Assembly (NCBI RefSeq): GCF_020442045.1
Contig: NZ_JAGRLA010000147.1
Location: 1-43,567 of the forward strand
Reading direction: 5' to 3'
DNA from: Bauldia sp.
Lineage (GTDB): Bacteria; Pseudomonadota; Alphaproteobacteria; Rhizobiales; Kaistiaceae
Length of the DNA stretch: 43,567 nucleotides
Shown here piece after piece: positions 32,026 through 39,782 of this stretch (its first letter is position 1; the number at the start of each line of letters is the position of its first letter). Under the pieces are notes generated by a model. That model saw nothing but the letters and a program-made list of their open reading frames with translations, was not told the DNA's origin and searched no databases. The translations under genes and the position numbers were made by a program.

Positions 32026-33063
32026 TCAGCGCATGCGGATCTGCAGTTTGACGTCCGTCGGACGGCCTTGCGCGGCGCGGTCGAACGCGGCGACGCTTCC
32101 GGCGAAGTCGAACGTCTCGGTGATCAGCGGCTTCACGTCGATCTTGCCGCTCGCCAGCAGGCCGATGGCCCTGTCGTAGACATTGGCGTAGCGGAATACC
32201 GTCTCGATGCGGATTTCCCTCGCCTGGAGAGCGACGATGTCCACACTGACCGGCTTCACCGGCATTCCGACCAGGACCAGCGCGCCGCCCGGCCGCAGGA
32301 GATCCGCGATCCCGTCATAGGCAGCGCCGGCGCCCGAGCATTCGAACACCAGGTCGACACCCCAGAAATCCGTCGCCTTCGCGATCTGCTCGGACACGGT
32401 TCCGCCGGCGGCGCGCAGCGCCGTGATTCCGTCATAGCGTTCGGCAACGTCGAGCTTGGCCTCCATGGGATCGGCGATCAGCACCTCGGCGCAGCCTCCG
32501 GCAAGGGCGGCCAGCGCGACGACGATGCCGATCGGGCCGGCACCGAGCACCAGGGCGCGATCGCCCGGCGTGATGCGCGCCTTGACGGCCGCCTGCATGC
32601 CGACGGCCAGCGGCTCGACCATCGCGCCTTCCGCGAAGCTGACATTGTCCGGCAGCCTGAAGGTCAGGGCGGCCGGATGCACGACCTCCGGGGTCAGGCA
32701 GCCGTGTACCGGCGGCGTCGCCCAGAAGGTAAGCGTCGGGTCCAGATTGTAGAGGCCGAGCTTGCTGGCCCGCGAAGTGAAGTCCGGCACGCCGGGTTCG
32801 ACGCAGACGCGGTCGCCGGCCGCGAGGCCCTTCACCCCCGTCCCTGTCTCGATGACGGTTCCCGCGCCTTCATGCCCAAGCACCATCGGCGCGTTGACAA
32901 CGAAAGGTCCGATCCGCCCATGCGTATAATAATGGACATCGCTGCCGCAGATGCCCACCACTTCCATGCGGATGCGGACGTCGTTGTCGCCCAGCGTCTG
33001 GTCGAGCGCGATGTCGCGCAGGCTCAGTTCACCTTGCCTTTCGAGCACCAATGCGGTCGGCAT
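32026..33063 (-). CDS. zinc-type medium-chain alcohol dehydrogenase (xylitol/sorbitol dehydrogenase-like)
   Basis: A 345-residue medium-chain dehydrogenase. The catalytic zinc ligands are Cys39 in [10 protein letters not shown] and His64-Glu65 in GHEGAG. The Rossmann motif is [10 protein letters not shown] near residue 170. The four-cysteine structural zinc lobe is missing: the stretch [20 protein letters not shown] replaces it, as in some rhizobial and enterobacterial xylitol or sorbitol dehydrogenases. It should oxidise a polyol such as xylitol to a ketose with NAD. The ATG at 33063 has a GGAGA ribosome site, and the gene lies 14 bases after the SDR stop, the second of five genes in this leftward unit. 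Confidence 0.88.
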   Translation of the reverse strand: MPTALVLERQGELSLRDIALDQTLGDNDVRIRMEVVGICGSDVHYYTHGRIGPFVVNAPMVLGHEGAGTVIETGTGVKGLAAGDRVCVEPGVPDFTSRASKLGLYNLDPTLTFWATPPVHGCLTPEVVHPAALTFRLPDNVSFAEGAMVEPLAVGMQAAVKARITPGDRALVLGAGPIGIVVALAALAGGCAEVLIADPMEAKLDVAERYDGITALRAAGGTVSEQIAKATDFWGVDLVFECSGAGAAYDGIADLLRPGGALVLVGMPVKPVSVDIVALQAREIRIETVFRYANVYDRAIGLLASGKIDVKPLITETFDFAGSVAAFDRAAQGRPTDVKLQIRMR

Positions 33064-33077
33064 GGGTTTCTCCGGTC

Positions 33078-33839
33078 TCAGATCGAGGTGTAGCCGGCAT
33101 CGGCCGAGACGATGGAGCCGGTCATCAGGCTCGACGCGTCGGAAGCCAGAAACAGGACGACCGAGGCGATCTCGTCCGCCTGGCCCATCCGCTTCATGGG
33201 CGTGAGATCTATCCAGCGGTCGACCATGTCCTTGCTGTCCTCGAGGTCGGCAAGCAGCGGCGTCTGGATATAGGTCGGCGCGACCGCATTGACGCGCACG
33301 CCACGCGGCGCCCATTCGACCGCCAGCGACCGCGTGAGGTGGTGCACCCCGGCCTTGGAGGCGTTGTAGTGGCATTGGGGCTGCGGCGTGTTGACGATAT
33401 CGGCCGACATCGACCCGATATTGACGATCGAGCCGCGGCCGGCTTCCAGCATCCCGCGGCCGAAGGCGCGGCAGGTCTTGAAGACCCCGGTCAGGTTGAT
33501 GCCGATGACGCGGTCCCACTCCTCGTCGGAAACGTCTTCGGCAGGGGTGTTGGAAGCGATGCCGGCGTTGCAGACCAGGATGTCCATGGCCGGCAATGAG
33601 GCGGCGAGGGAATCGAGCGCGGCCTTATCGGTCACGTCGAGTTCGTGCGATTCCGCTTTCCAGCCCTTGTCCGTCAACCGGTCCGCGACTGCCTTGGCGG
33701 CGGCGCCGTTCAGGTCCGTTACCGCGACATGCGCGCCGGCCTCGGCAAGGGCGGTGGCGCAGGCCTCACCGATCCCCTGGCCTGCACCGGTCACGAGAGC
33801 GCGACGACCCGAGAGATCGAATTTAGACAGGTAGGACAT
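33078..33839 (-). CDS. short-chain dehydrogenase/reductase, polyol/sugar dehydrogenase type
   Basis: A 253-residue classical SDR. It has GAGQGIG near residue 19, CNAGIAS near 92, and the catalytic Ser-Tyr-Lys in NIGSMSADI and HYNASKAG. The C terminus SADAGYTSI is typical of polyol dehydrogenases of the D-arabitol, xylitol and galactitol type. It is the first gene of the leftward unit. The divergent control region upstream carries degenerate RpiR-type repeats. It probably works with the next gene, a zinc dehydrogenase, on two substrates or stereochemistries; the substrates are not known. Confidence 0.87.
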   Translation of the reverse strand: MSYLSKFDLSGRRALVTGAGQGIGEACATALAEAGAHVAVTDLNGAAAKAVADRLTDKGWKAESHELDVTDKAALDSLAASLPAMDILVCNAGIASNTPAEDVSDEEWDRVIGINLTGVFKTCRAFGRGMLEAGRGSIVNIGSMSADIVNTPQPQCHYNASKAGVHHLTRSLAVEWAPRGVRVNAVAPTYIQTPLLADLEDSKDMVDRWIDLTPMKRMGQADEIASVVLFLASDASSLMTGSIVSADAGYTSI

Positions 33840-33980
33840 GGACGCGTTTCCTCCGCTATGCGTATCCGCAGATCTGGCCCAAAGGACAGAAGATGTAGTT
33901 TTCCTCCCGAAGAGTCGCTTGAATGACCGCTTCGCAGGCGTCTCTAGCCAATTTTTCGCGTTCTTGCACGAGTTTTTGGT

Positions 33981-33995
33981 AGTAGTAGAACTAAC
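33981..33995. promoter_or_regulatory. degenerate RpiR-type operator
   Basis: The core TAGTAGAACTA (33983-33993) fits TAGTNNNACTA, but the outer TG and CA bases are mostly lost. It lies about 140 bases upstream of the leftward SDR gene. Support comes from its place in the set rather than from its own strength. Confidence 0.4.
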
Positions 33996-34182
33996 ATTTT
34001 GTCCGGTGCCTCATCCTGCCTGAATTGGGTTTTCAGATCAATTCCTTGCCTCCCGGTGCCATGTCAATGTCTGGAAAATGCAGATAACGTGAATAATAGC
34101 ATATACAAAACAATATTTTATAGAGAGAATGCCAGTGCTTCTAGCAGCCTGGGTCGCGGCGCGTTTCAAGACGGTTGCGCGA

Positions 34183-34197
34183 TGTAGTAAATCTAGT
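34183..34197. promoter_or_regulatory. partial RpiR-type operator before the aldehyde dehydrogenase gene
   Basis: The left half TGTAGT is perfect, while the right half reads TCTAGT instead of ACTACA. The 10-mer TAAATCTAGT at 34188-34197 recurs exactly at 39744-39753 before the second transporter operon. It lies 54 bases upstream of the GTG start. Confidence 0.4.
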
Positions 34198-34251
34198 TAT
34201 TGACGATTGACGCGAAAAGAGCCGCGGGTTCGATCGGGAGGATTGAGGAAC

Positions 34252-35715
34252 GTGATTCAGGAACTGGCCGGCATGCTCTTTGTCGACGGTGTGTGGAGGC
34301 GTGGCGAAGGCGCGCAGATTCCCGTCGAGAATCCGGCTACCGGAGAGGTGCTGGGGCATGTAGCGTCGGCCACCGGGCCGGAAATCGATGCCGCCGTTTC
34401 GGCGGCGCGCAAGGCGTTCGGGTCATGGTCACGGCTGGCGCCGGTCGAGCGGTCGAAGGCGCTTCACCGGCTTGGCGAGGCGGTTGCCGCCCACGCCGAC
34501 GCCATGGCGCGCACGATGACGCTGGAGCAGGGCAAGCCGCTCAACGAGGCGCGGGGCGAGGTCTTGAAGCTTGCCGAGGCCTGTCATTTCTATGCCGAGG
34601 AGGCGGTGCGCATCCATGGCGAGATCGTTCCGAACACGACCACCGATATCGACAGCCTGGTCGTGCGCGAGCCGATCGGCGTGGTGGGCGCCATTACGCC
34701 CTGGAACTATCCGGCCGAGCTGATCGGCTGGAAGCTGTGCGGAGCGCTGGCCGCGGGTTGCACCATCGTCATCAAGCCGGCGGAACTGACGCCGTTCACG
34801 GCGCTGGCGATCGCACGCATGGCTGAGGAGGCGGGCATACCGGCGGGTGTCGTCAATGTGGTGACCGGCCCGGGCTCCAAGGTTGGCCAGGCGCTGGTCG
34901 AGCATTCCGGTGTCGACAAGATCGCTTTTACCGGCTCCAGCGCGGTGGGCCTGCGCATCCAGCAATCGTGCCCGACCATCAAGCGGCTGTCGCTGGAGCT
35001 CGGTGGCAACTGCCCGCTGATCGTGACGGCGTCGGCCGATATCGACGCCGCGGTGAAGGGGGCCGCGCGACGCTCCTTCCGCAACATGGGACAGATCTGC
35101 ATCGCGATTAACCGCATCTATGTCCAGCACACCGTCGCAGACGACTTCACAGCGAGGCTCGGGCGCGCCGCCGACCAACTGGTGATCGGCAATGGCATCG
35201 ACCTTCCCGACGCAGATGTCGGCGCAATGGCGTCCGCCGAACCGCTGGCCAAGACGCAGGATCATCTGGCCGATGCGCTGTCGAAGGGCGCGCGGCTCGT
35301 GGCGGGCGGCGGCGCGCCGCAAGGCGAGGTTTTTGCGCGCGGGCATTTCTTCCGCCCGACGGTGGTGGCCGATTGCACGCATGCCATGAAAGTGATGACC
35401 GAGGAGACATTCGGTCCGCTCGTCGGCGTCATGGCCTATGACGGCCTCGACGAGGCGATCGAACTGGCAAACGACACGCCCTACGGCCTCGCCTCCTATC
35501 TCTACGCCCGCGACATGGACGAGGTGCGCCATGTCTCGACCCGCCTCGACTACGGCAATGTCGCCGTCAACAACGTCGATGCGGGAATCATGAACGCGCC
35601 CTATGGCGGGCGGAAGCAGAGCGGCGTCGGCTACGAGCACGGCCGCGAGGGCATGCTCGAATATATGAATTTCAAGCATGTCCGCATCCGCTATGGCGAG
35701 CCAAAGGCGAGGTAG
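34252..35715 (+). CDS. NAD(P)-dependent aldehyde dehydrogenase
   Basis: A 487-residue aldehyde dehydrogenase, close in length and motifs to succinate-semialdehyde and glycolaldehyde dehydrogenases. Conserved residues are Asn152 in TPWNYP, Lys175 in IKPAE, the general base Glu249 in LELGGN and the nucleophile Cys283 in MGQICIA. The frame opens at 34207, but a GTG at 34252 with GGGAGG and GAGGAA upstream is the better start. It leads a rightward unit with xylulokinase, HAD phosphatase, RpiR and rpiA, four bases before the kinase. It may oxidise glycolaldehyde, acetaldehyde from DeoC, or a sugar aldehyde; this is inference. Confidence 0.9.
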   Translation: MIQELAGMLFVDGVWRRGEGAQIPVENPATGEVLGHVASATGPEIDAAVSAARKAFGSWSRLAPVERSKALHRLGEAVAAHADAMARTMTLEQGKPLNEARGEVLKLAEACHFYAEEAVRIHGEIVPNTTTDIDSLVVREPIGVVGAITPWNYPAELIGWKLCGALAAGCTIVIKPAELTPFTALAIARMAEEAGIPAGVVNVVTGPGSKVGQALVEHSGVDKIAFTGSSAVGLRIQQSCPTIKRLSLELGGNCPLIVTASADIDAAVKGAARRSFRNMGQICIAINRIYVQHTVADDFTARLGRAADQLVIGNGIDLPDADVGAMASAEPLAKTQDHLADALSKGARLVAGGGAPQGEVFARGHFFRPTVVADCTHAMKVMTEETFGPLVGVMAYDGLDEAIELANDTPYGLASYLYARDMDEVRHVSTRLDYGNVAVNNVDAGIMNAPYGGRKQSGVGYEHGREGMLEYMNFKHVRIRYGEPKAR

Positions 35716-35719
35716 GCCC

Positions 35720-37240
35720 GTGACCCAGGCGCTCCTCGGCATCGATATCGGAACGTCAGGCTGCAAGGCACTGCTCATCGACGGCGAGGGTACGGTGCTG
35801 GTGAGCCGCACCGAGACATACGGACTGTCGCAGCCCCGTCCCGGCTGGACCGAGCAGGATCCGGCCTTGTGGATCGACGGCGCCCGTGCGGCGGTTGCGG
35901 CGGTTCTTGCCGAGCGTCCGGACGTCGGGATCGCAGCGGTCGGCCTGTCCGGCCAGATGCACGGCCTGACGCCGCTCGATGCCGGCCACGAGGTGCTGCG
36001 CCCGGCTATCCTGTGGAACGACCAGCGCAACGGTGCCGAATGCGACGCGATCACCGAGCGCGCGGGTGGGATAGAGGGCCTTCTGGCGCGGACCAACAAC
36101 CGCATGCTGGTCGGGTTTACCGGCGGCAAGATCCTGTGGATGCGCGATCACGAGCCGGAGCTGTTCAGGCGGCTGCGTCATGTGGTCAATCCCAAGGACT
36201 ATCTGCGCCTCGTCCTTACCGGCGAGGTCGCGACGGAGGTTTCCGATGCCTCTGGCACCGGGTTGTTCGACACACGGGCACGGCGCTGGGCCTCCGGCTT
36301 GCTGGATATTCTGGAGATCGATCCCGCGATCCTGCCGCCCTGCCATGAGTCGCATGTCGTCACCGGCAGGGTCAGCCGGTCCGGGGCAGCGCTTTTCGGC
36401 ATTTCCGAAGGCACTCCGGTTGCCGGCGGCGGCGGCGACAGCGTCATCCAGACCATAGGCTCGGGCGTGATAGCGCCCGGCGAGTTGCAGACAACGATCG
36501 GCACGGCCGGCATCGTCGCGGCCGCGCTCGATGAGCCGGTCGCCAATCCGGACGGCCGGCTGCAGGTATTCTGCAACGTCGCGCCGGCGAAATGGCACTG
36601 CATGGGCGTTTCGCTCAATGCCGGAGGGGCGATGGAGTGGTTCCGCGGCATGCTGGCGGGGTTCCGCGGCGGCGAGGCGCTTTCGGCGAAGGACATTGCC
36701 GGGATCGCGGCCGATGCACGGGCCGGGTCACGCGGGCTCGTCTTCCTGCCCTATCTCAATGGCGAACGCTGCCCGCATCCTGAGCCATCGGCGCGCGGCG
36801 GCTTCGTGGGTCTCACCGCCCGTCACGGCGCGGCGGACATGGCGCGCAGCCTGATGGAAGGGGTGACGCATTCGCTCTTCGACATCTATCGCCTGATGGA
36901 GGCAGCGGGCGTCGGCCGCGGCGTCATCAAGGCATCGGGCGGCGGGGCGCGTTCTGTATTGTGGCGTCAGATGCAGGCCGACCTCTTTGGCTGCGACATC
37001 GTCACGACGGAAGGCGCTGCTGAAGGCGGAGCATTCGGCGCGGCCCTTGTCGCCGGGGTGGGCGTCGGCATGTGGCCCGATGCGGACGAGGCGGCGAAAT
37101 CCTGCCGCGCGGTGACCCGCGAAACGCCGGACGCGGCCGGCACTGCCGCGATGCGCGAGGCGTTTGCGATCTATGCGGGCCTCTACGATGACTTGTCCGG
37201 GGCCTTTTCGACCATATCCGGTTCCGGTCTGGACCGATAA
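35720..37240 (+). CDS. xylB: xylulokinase
   Basis: A 506-residue FGGY kinase with the strongest xylulokinase character of the four here. It has GIDIGTSGCKALLID at the N terminus, the diagnostic substrate loop GLSGQMHGLTPLD, ILWNDQRN, VNPKDYLRLVLTGEV, the catalytic Asp in AGGGGDSVIQTIG, PYLNGERCPHP and ASGGGARS. It phosphorylates D-xylulose to xylulose 5-phosphate, a direct transketolase substrate. The GTG at 35720 follows a GCGAGG ribosome site, four bases after the aldehyde dehydrogenase stop. The HAD gene starts 15 bases after its stop. Confidence 0.9.
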   Translation: MTQALLGIDIGTSGCKALLIDGEGTVLVSRTETYGLSQPRPGWTEQDPALWIDGARAAVAAVLAERPDVGIAAVGLSGQMHGLTPLDAGHEVLRPAILWNDQRNGAECDAITERAGGIEGLLARTNNRMLVGFTGGKILWMRDHEPELFRRLRHVVNPKDYLRLVLTGEVATEVSDASGTGLFDTRARRWASGLLDILEIDPAILPPCHESHVVTGRVSRSGAALFGISEGTPVAGGGGDSVIQTIGSGVIAPGELQTTIGTAGIVAAALDEPVANPDGRLQVFCNVAPAKWHCMGVSLNAGGAMEWFRGMLAGFRGGEALSAKDIAGIAADARAGSRGLVFLPYLNGERCPHPEPSARGGFVGLTARHGAADMARSLMEGVTHSLFDIYRLMEAAGVGRGVIKASGGGARSVLWRQMQADLFGCDIVTTEGAAEGGAFGAALVAGVGVGMWPDADEAAKSCRAVTRETPDAAGTAAMREAFAIYAGLYDDLSGAFSTISGSGLDR

Positions 37241-37255
37241 GAAGCGGGGAGACGA

Positions 37256-37942
37256 ATGCCCACTGCAACCCGATCCCATCGCTACGAGGCGCTGGTCTTC
37301 GACCTCGACGGCACGCTTATCGACAGCGCGCCCGACATCGCGGCCGCGCTCAACCTGGTGCTGGAGCGCAACCGCTGGCCGACCCAGAGCGTGGAGACGG
37401 TGGAAAGGTTTATCGGCTTCGGGGCACGCCGCCTGGTTCATGACCTGTTCGTTTCGCTTGATCTGCCTTCCGACGATGCGACGATCGATACCGCGCTGGA
37501 GGAATACCTCGACAATTATGCGCGCAGGCCGGCCGACAAGACACTTTTCTATCCGCATGTGCGCGAGGATCTCGAGGCATTGCATGACAATGGCATCAGG
37601 CTTGGCATCTGCACCAACAAGCCGCACGACCTGACGGTGAATATTCTCGGCATCCTCGGCATTGCCGACCTGTTCGATGCCGTCGTCGGCGCCGACATCG
37701 CGCCGGCGAGCAAGCCTGATCCGGCGCATCTGATGACGGTGGCCGAGCGGATGAAGCTGAATGGACGACCCTGGGCCTATGTCGGCGACACGATGGTGGA
37801 CAAGACGACCGCCGCTGCCGCCGGCATTCCCTTCTATGCCGTGCCCTGGGGTGGCGGCCGCCATATCGACGTCGAGCCTTCCAGGCGGCTGACCCGCCTG
37901 CGTGACCTCGACGACACGAACGACGGCGGCAGGGAGGATTGA
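37256..37942 (+). CDS. HAD-superfamily phosphatase, phosphoglycolate phosphatase-like
   Basis: A 228-residue HAD hydrolase of the Gph type. Motif I FDLDGTLID carries the nucleophile Asp16 and general acid Asp18. A helical cap domain follows; motif II is ICTNKP, a motif III lysine lies in ASKPDP, and motif IV is YVGDTMVDK. It should remove phosphate from a small sugar phosphate or 2-phosphoglycolate. In context it may hydrolyse a dead-end phosphorylated intermediate. An AAGCGGGGAG ribosome site precedes the ATG. Two bases separate its stop from the preferred RpiR start; their upstream signals overlap. Confidence 0.85.
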   Translation: MPTATRSHRYEALVFDLDGTLIDSAPDIAAALNLVLERNRWPTQSVETVERFIGFGARRLVHDLFVSLDLPSDDATIDTALEEYLDNYARRPADKTLFYPHVREDLEALHDNGIRLGICTNKPHDLTVNILGILGIADLFDAVVGADIAPASKPDPAHLMTVAERMKLNGRPWAYVGDTMVDKTTAAAAGIPFYAVPWGGGRHIDVEPSRRLTRLRDLDDTNDGGRED

Positions 37943-37944
37943 CG

Positions 37945-38784
37945 ATGGCGGGCAGTCTGCTCCAGCGCATCCTGCAGGAAAGCGAGGGGATGGGCTCGGC
38001 CGAGCTGCGCGTCGCGCGCTTCGTCAGCGCCAATCCTTCGGACGTCATTCACATGAGCATGGCGCGGCTGTCGCAGGAATGCGAGGTCAGCGACCCGACG
38101 ATCATGCGCTTCTGCCGTCGCTTCGGTTTCCAGGGCTATCAGGATTTCAAGCTGCACCTGGCGCAGAGCCTCGTTCCGTCGGCGCCATTCGCCTATGAGC
38201 AGATCGTGCCCGACGATTCCATCCAGAACGTCGTGCGCAAGACGGCGCGCAATTCGCTCAACGCGATCCAGCGGCTGCTGGAAGACCTCGACCCGCAGCA
38301 GGTCGACGAGGGGGCCAGGCTTCTGCACGCCGCAAGCTGGGTCGGCATCTACGCCAGCGGCATTTCGGAGATCACGGCGCTGGATGCCGAGCACAAGTTC
38401 CAGCGGCTCGGCATGCGGTGCGCGGCGCTCATCGGGCGCAAGAAGCAATGGCTTCATGCCGAGACGTCCAGGCCAAACGAGGTGGTGCTGATCTTCTCGC
38501 AGTCGGGCCACACCAAGCAGATGGTCGACATCGCGATCGCCGCGCGGGCGAAGGGCGCGCGCGTGCTTTCGGTCACGGCCGCGGAATGCCCGCTGGCCCA
38601 GGTATCGGACCTGCTGATCTCGGTCCTGCCCTACGATCGCACGGAGCTGATGACGCCGCTGGCGTCCCGGCTCTACCACCACCTGGTGGTGAACATGCTC
38701 GTCACCGCGATCGCGATGACCAGCGGCAGCGAGTTTCCGGATCAGCTTCCGGCGCTCGATTTCTGGCAGACGGAAAAGATCTGA
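37945..38784 (+). CDS. RpiR-family transcriptional regulator (second of two)
   Basis: A 279-residue RpiR regulator. The helix-turn-helix (about residues 20-70) has the recognition segment VSDPTIMRFCRRFGFQGYQDFK, very like that of the first RpiR protein, and the SIS domain (about 110-260) has a FSQSGHTKQM phosphate loop. The preferred start is the ATG at 37945 with GGGAGG seven bases upstream; a TTG two codons earlier is also in frame. It lies within the xylB unit and just before rpiA, so it probably controls that unit and the transporter behind it. Similar recognition helices suggest that the two RpiR proteins may share or compete for operators. Confidence 0.9.
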   Translation: MAGSLLQRILQESEGMGSAELRVARFVSANPSDVIHMSMARLSQECEVSDPTIMRFCRRFGFQGYQDFKLHLAQSLVPSAPFAYEQIVPDDSIQNVVRKTARNSLNAIQRLLEDLDPQQVDEGARLLHAASWVGIYASGISEITALDAEHKFQRLGMRCAALIGRKKQWLHAETSRPNEVVLIFSQSGHTKQMVDIAIAARAKGARVLSVTAAECPLAQVSDLLISVLPYDRTELMTPLASRLYHHLVVNMLVTAIAMTSGSEFPDQLPALDFWQTEKI

Positions 38785-38827
38785 TCTGCGTTCGCGATGG
38801 CGGACGCGGGCATAGCGGGGAGCACTG

Positions 38828-39538
38828 ATGACTGCACAGGACGAGGCGAAGAAAGCCGCCGGCCGCAGGGTGATCGAGGAATTCGTTCGGGACGGCATGA
38901 AGCTAGGCCTGGGCTCGGGGACGACGTCGCACTTCTTCGTGCGCGAGCTCGGCAATCATGTCGCGCGGGGCATGAAGCTGACCTGCACCACCACGTCCCG
39001 CTCGACCAACGACGTGGCGCGGGAGGTCGGCATCGCGATCACCGATCCCAACGACATCGGCGAGATCGACCTGACGATCGACGGCCCCGACGAGATCGAT
39101 CACGACTTCAACATGATCAAGGGCGGGGGGGCGTGCCTGCTGTGGGAAAAGATCGTGGCGCACGCCTCGAAACGCATGATCACCATCTGCGACGAGAGCA
39201 AGATCGTCGACAGCCTCGGCGCCTTTCCGCTGCCCGTCGAAGTGGTGCAGTTCGCCTGGAAGCAGACCGAGCGGATGGTCGCCGACGCGCTCGTGGACAA
39301 TCGCGTGAAGGGGGCGGCGATCGAACGCAGGATGCGGGACGGCCAGCCGGTCGTGACCGACAGCGGCAATTTCATCCTCGACTGTCGCTGCGGCGTCATT
39401 CCCGCGCCGGCGAAACTCGAGATCGAGCTCAATCGCATTCCCGGCGTGGTGGAAAACGGCCTTTTCACGCGGGAGTCGCAGGGAATGGTCGTCGGCTGCT
39501 TTGACGGCACCGCATATGTGAAGCTACGCAATAAGTAG
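38828..39538 (+). CDS. rpiA: ribose-5-phosphate isomerase A
   Basis: A 236-residue RpiA. It interconverts ribose 5-phosphate and ribulose 5-phosphate. The catalytic residues Asp85, Asp88, Lys98 and Glu107 have the same spacing as 81, 84, 94 and 103 in E. coli, with GLGSGTT at the phosphate site and GVVENGLF near the C terminus. Three positions are unusual: DGPDE instead of DGADE, a CTTTSRST loop instead of the common SSERT, and Trp106 where the family normally has Arg in the REKI motif. This looks like a catabolic paralogue that may accept another pentose phosphate. It is 43 bases after the RpiR gene and ends the unit. Confidence 0.9.
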   Translation: MTAQDEAKKAAGRRVIEEFVRDGMKLGLGSGTTSHFFVRELGNHVARGMKLTCTTTSRSTNDVAREVGIAITDPNDIGEIDLTIDGPDEIDHDFNMIKGGGACLLWEKIVAHASKRMITICDESKIVDSLGAFPLPVEVVQFAWKQTERMVADALVDNRVKGAAIERRMRDGQPVVTDSGNFILDCRCGVIPAPAKLEIELNRIPGVVENGLFTRESQGMVVGCFDGTAYVKLRNK

Positions 39539-39746
39539 TGACTACTACATATTCGCGATATTTTGTTGCGCGCACCGCAGGCGGCGGCATGACGCGCGAC
39601 GGCGCTCGCCTCGCCGAATCCGTAAAACGCTTCAACACACTGAATTACAATGGATTTTATAACGTAATTTTTTGAGGCTTCGACCATGCGCCAGCCAATA
39701 TTCTTGTTGCCGAAGGCCACGAAAAAGGCTTGAAGGATTTCTATAA

Positions 39747-39763
39747 ATCTAGTATTACTAGAT
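39747..39763. promoter_or_regulatory. perfect 17-bp palindrome before the second transporter operon
   Basis: ATCTAGTATTACTAGAT is perfectly symmetrical with an odd centre and includes the TAGTNNNACTA core. It ends 19 bases before the binding-protein ATG, next to the ribosome site. A bound repressor here would overlap the transcription start or early leader. The left half repeats a sequence before the aldehyde dehydrogenase gene. Confidence 0.6.
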
Positions 39764-39782
39764 GAACCGAGGGAGGAAGCAT

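Larger units (their letters stand above)
33840..34251. promoter_or_regulatory. 412-base AT-rich divergent control region
   Basis: There is no gene in this stretch. It is clearly more AT-rich than its surroundings, especially 33950-34200. It separates the leftward SDR-dehydrogenase-kinase unit from the rightward aldehyde dehydrogenase unit. Two degenerate RpiR-type repeats (33981-33995 and 34183-34197) lie about 200 bases apart, near the respective ends. Confidence 0.55.

Noticed and set aside
33884..33899. GGACAG and TGTAGT half-sites just upstream of the SDR gene at 33839
   Set aside because: Neither has a matching partner arm at the right distance.
39535..39545. GTAGTGACTAC palindrome at the rpiA stop codon
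   Set aside because: The centre is one base instead of three and it overlaps the stop codon, so I do not list it as an operator, though it may pair with the palindrome at 39747.
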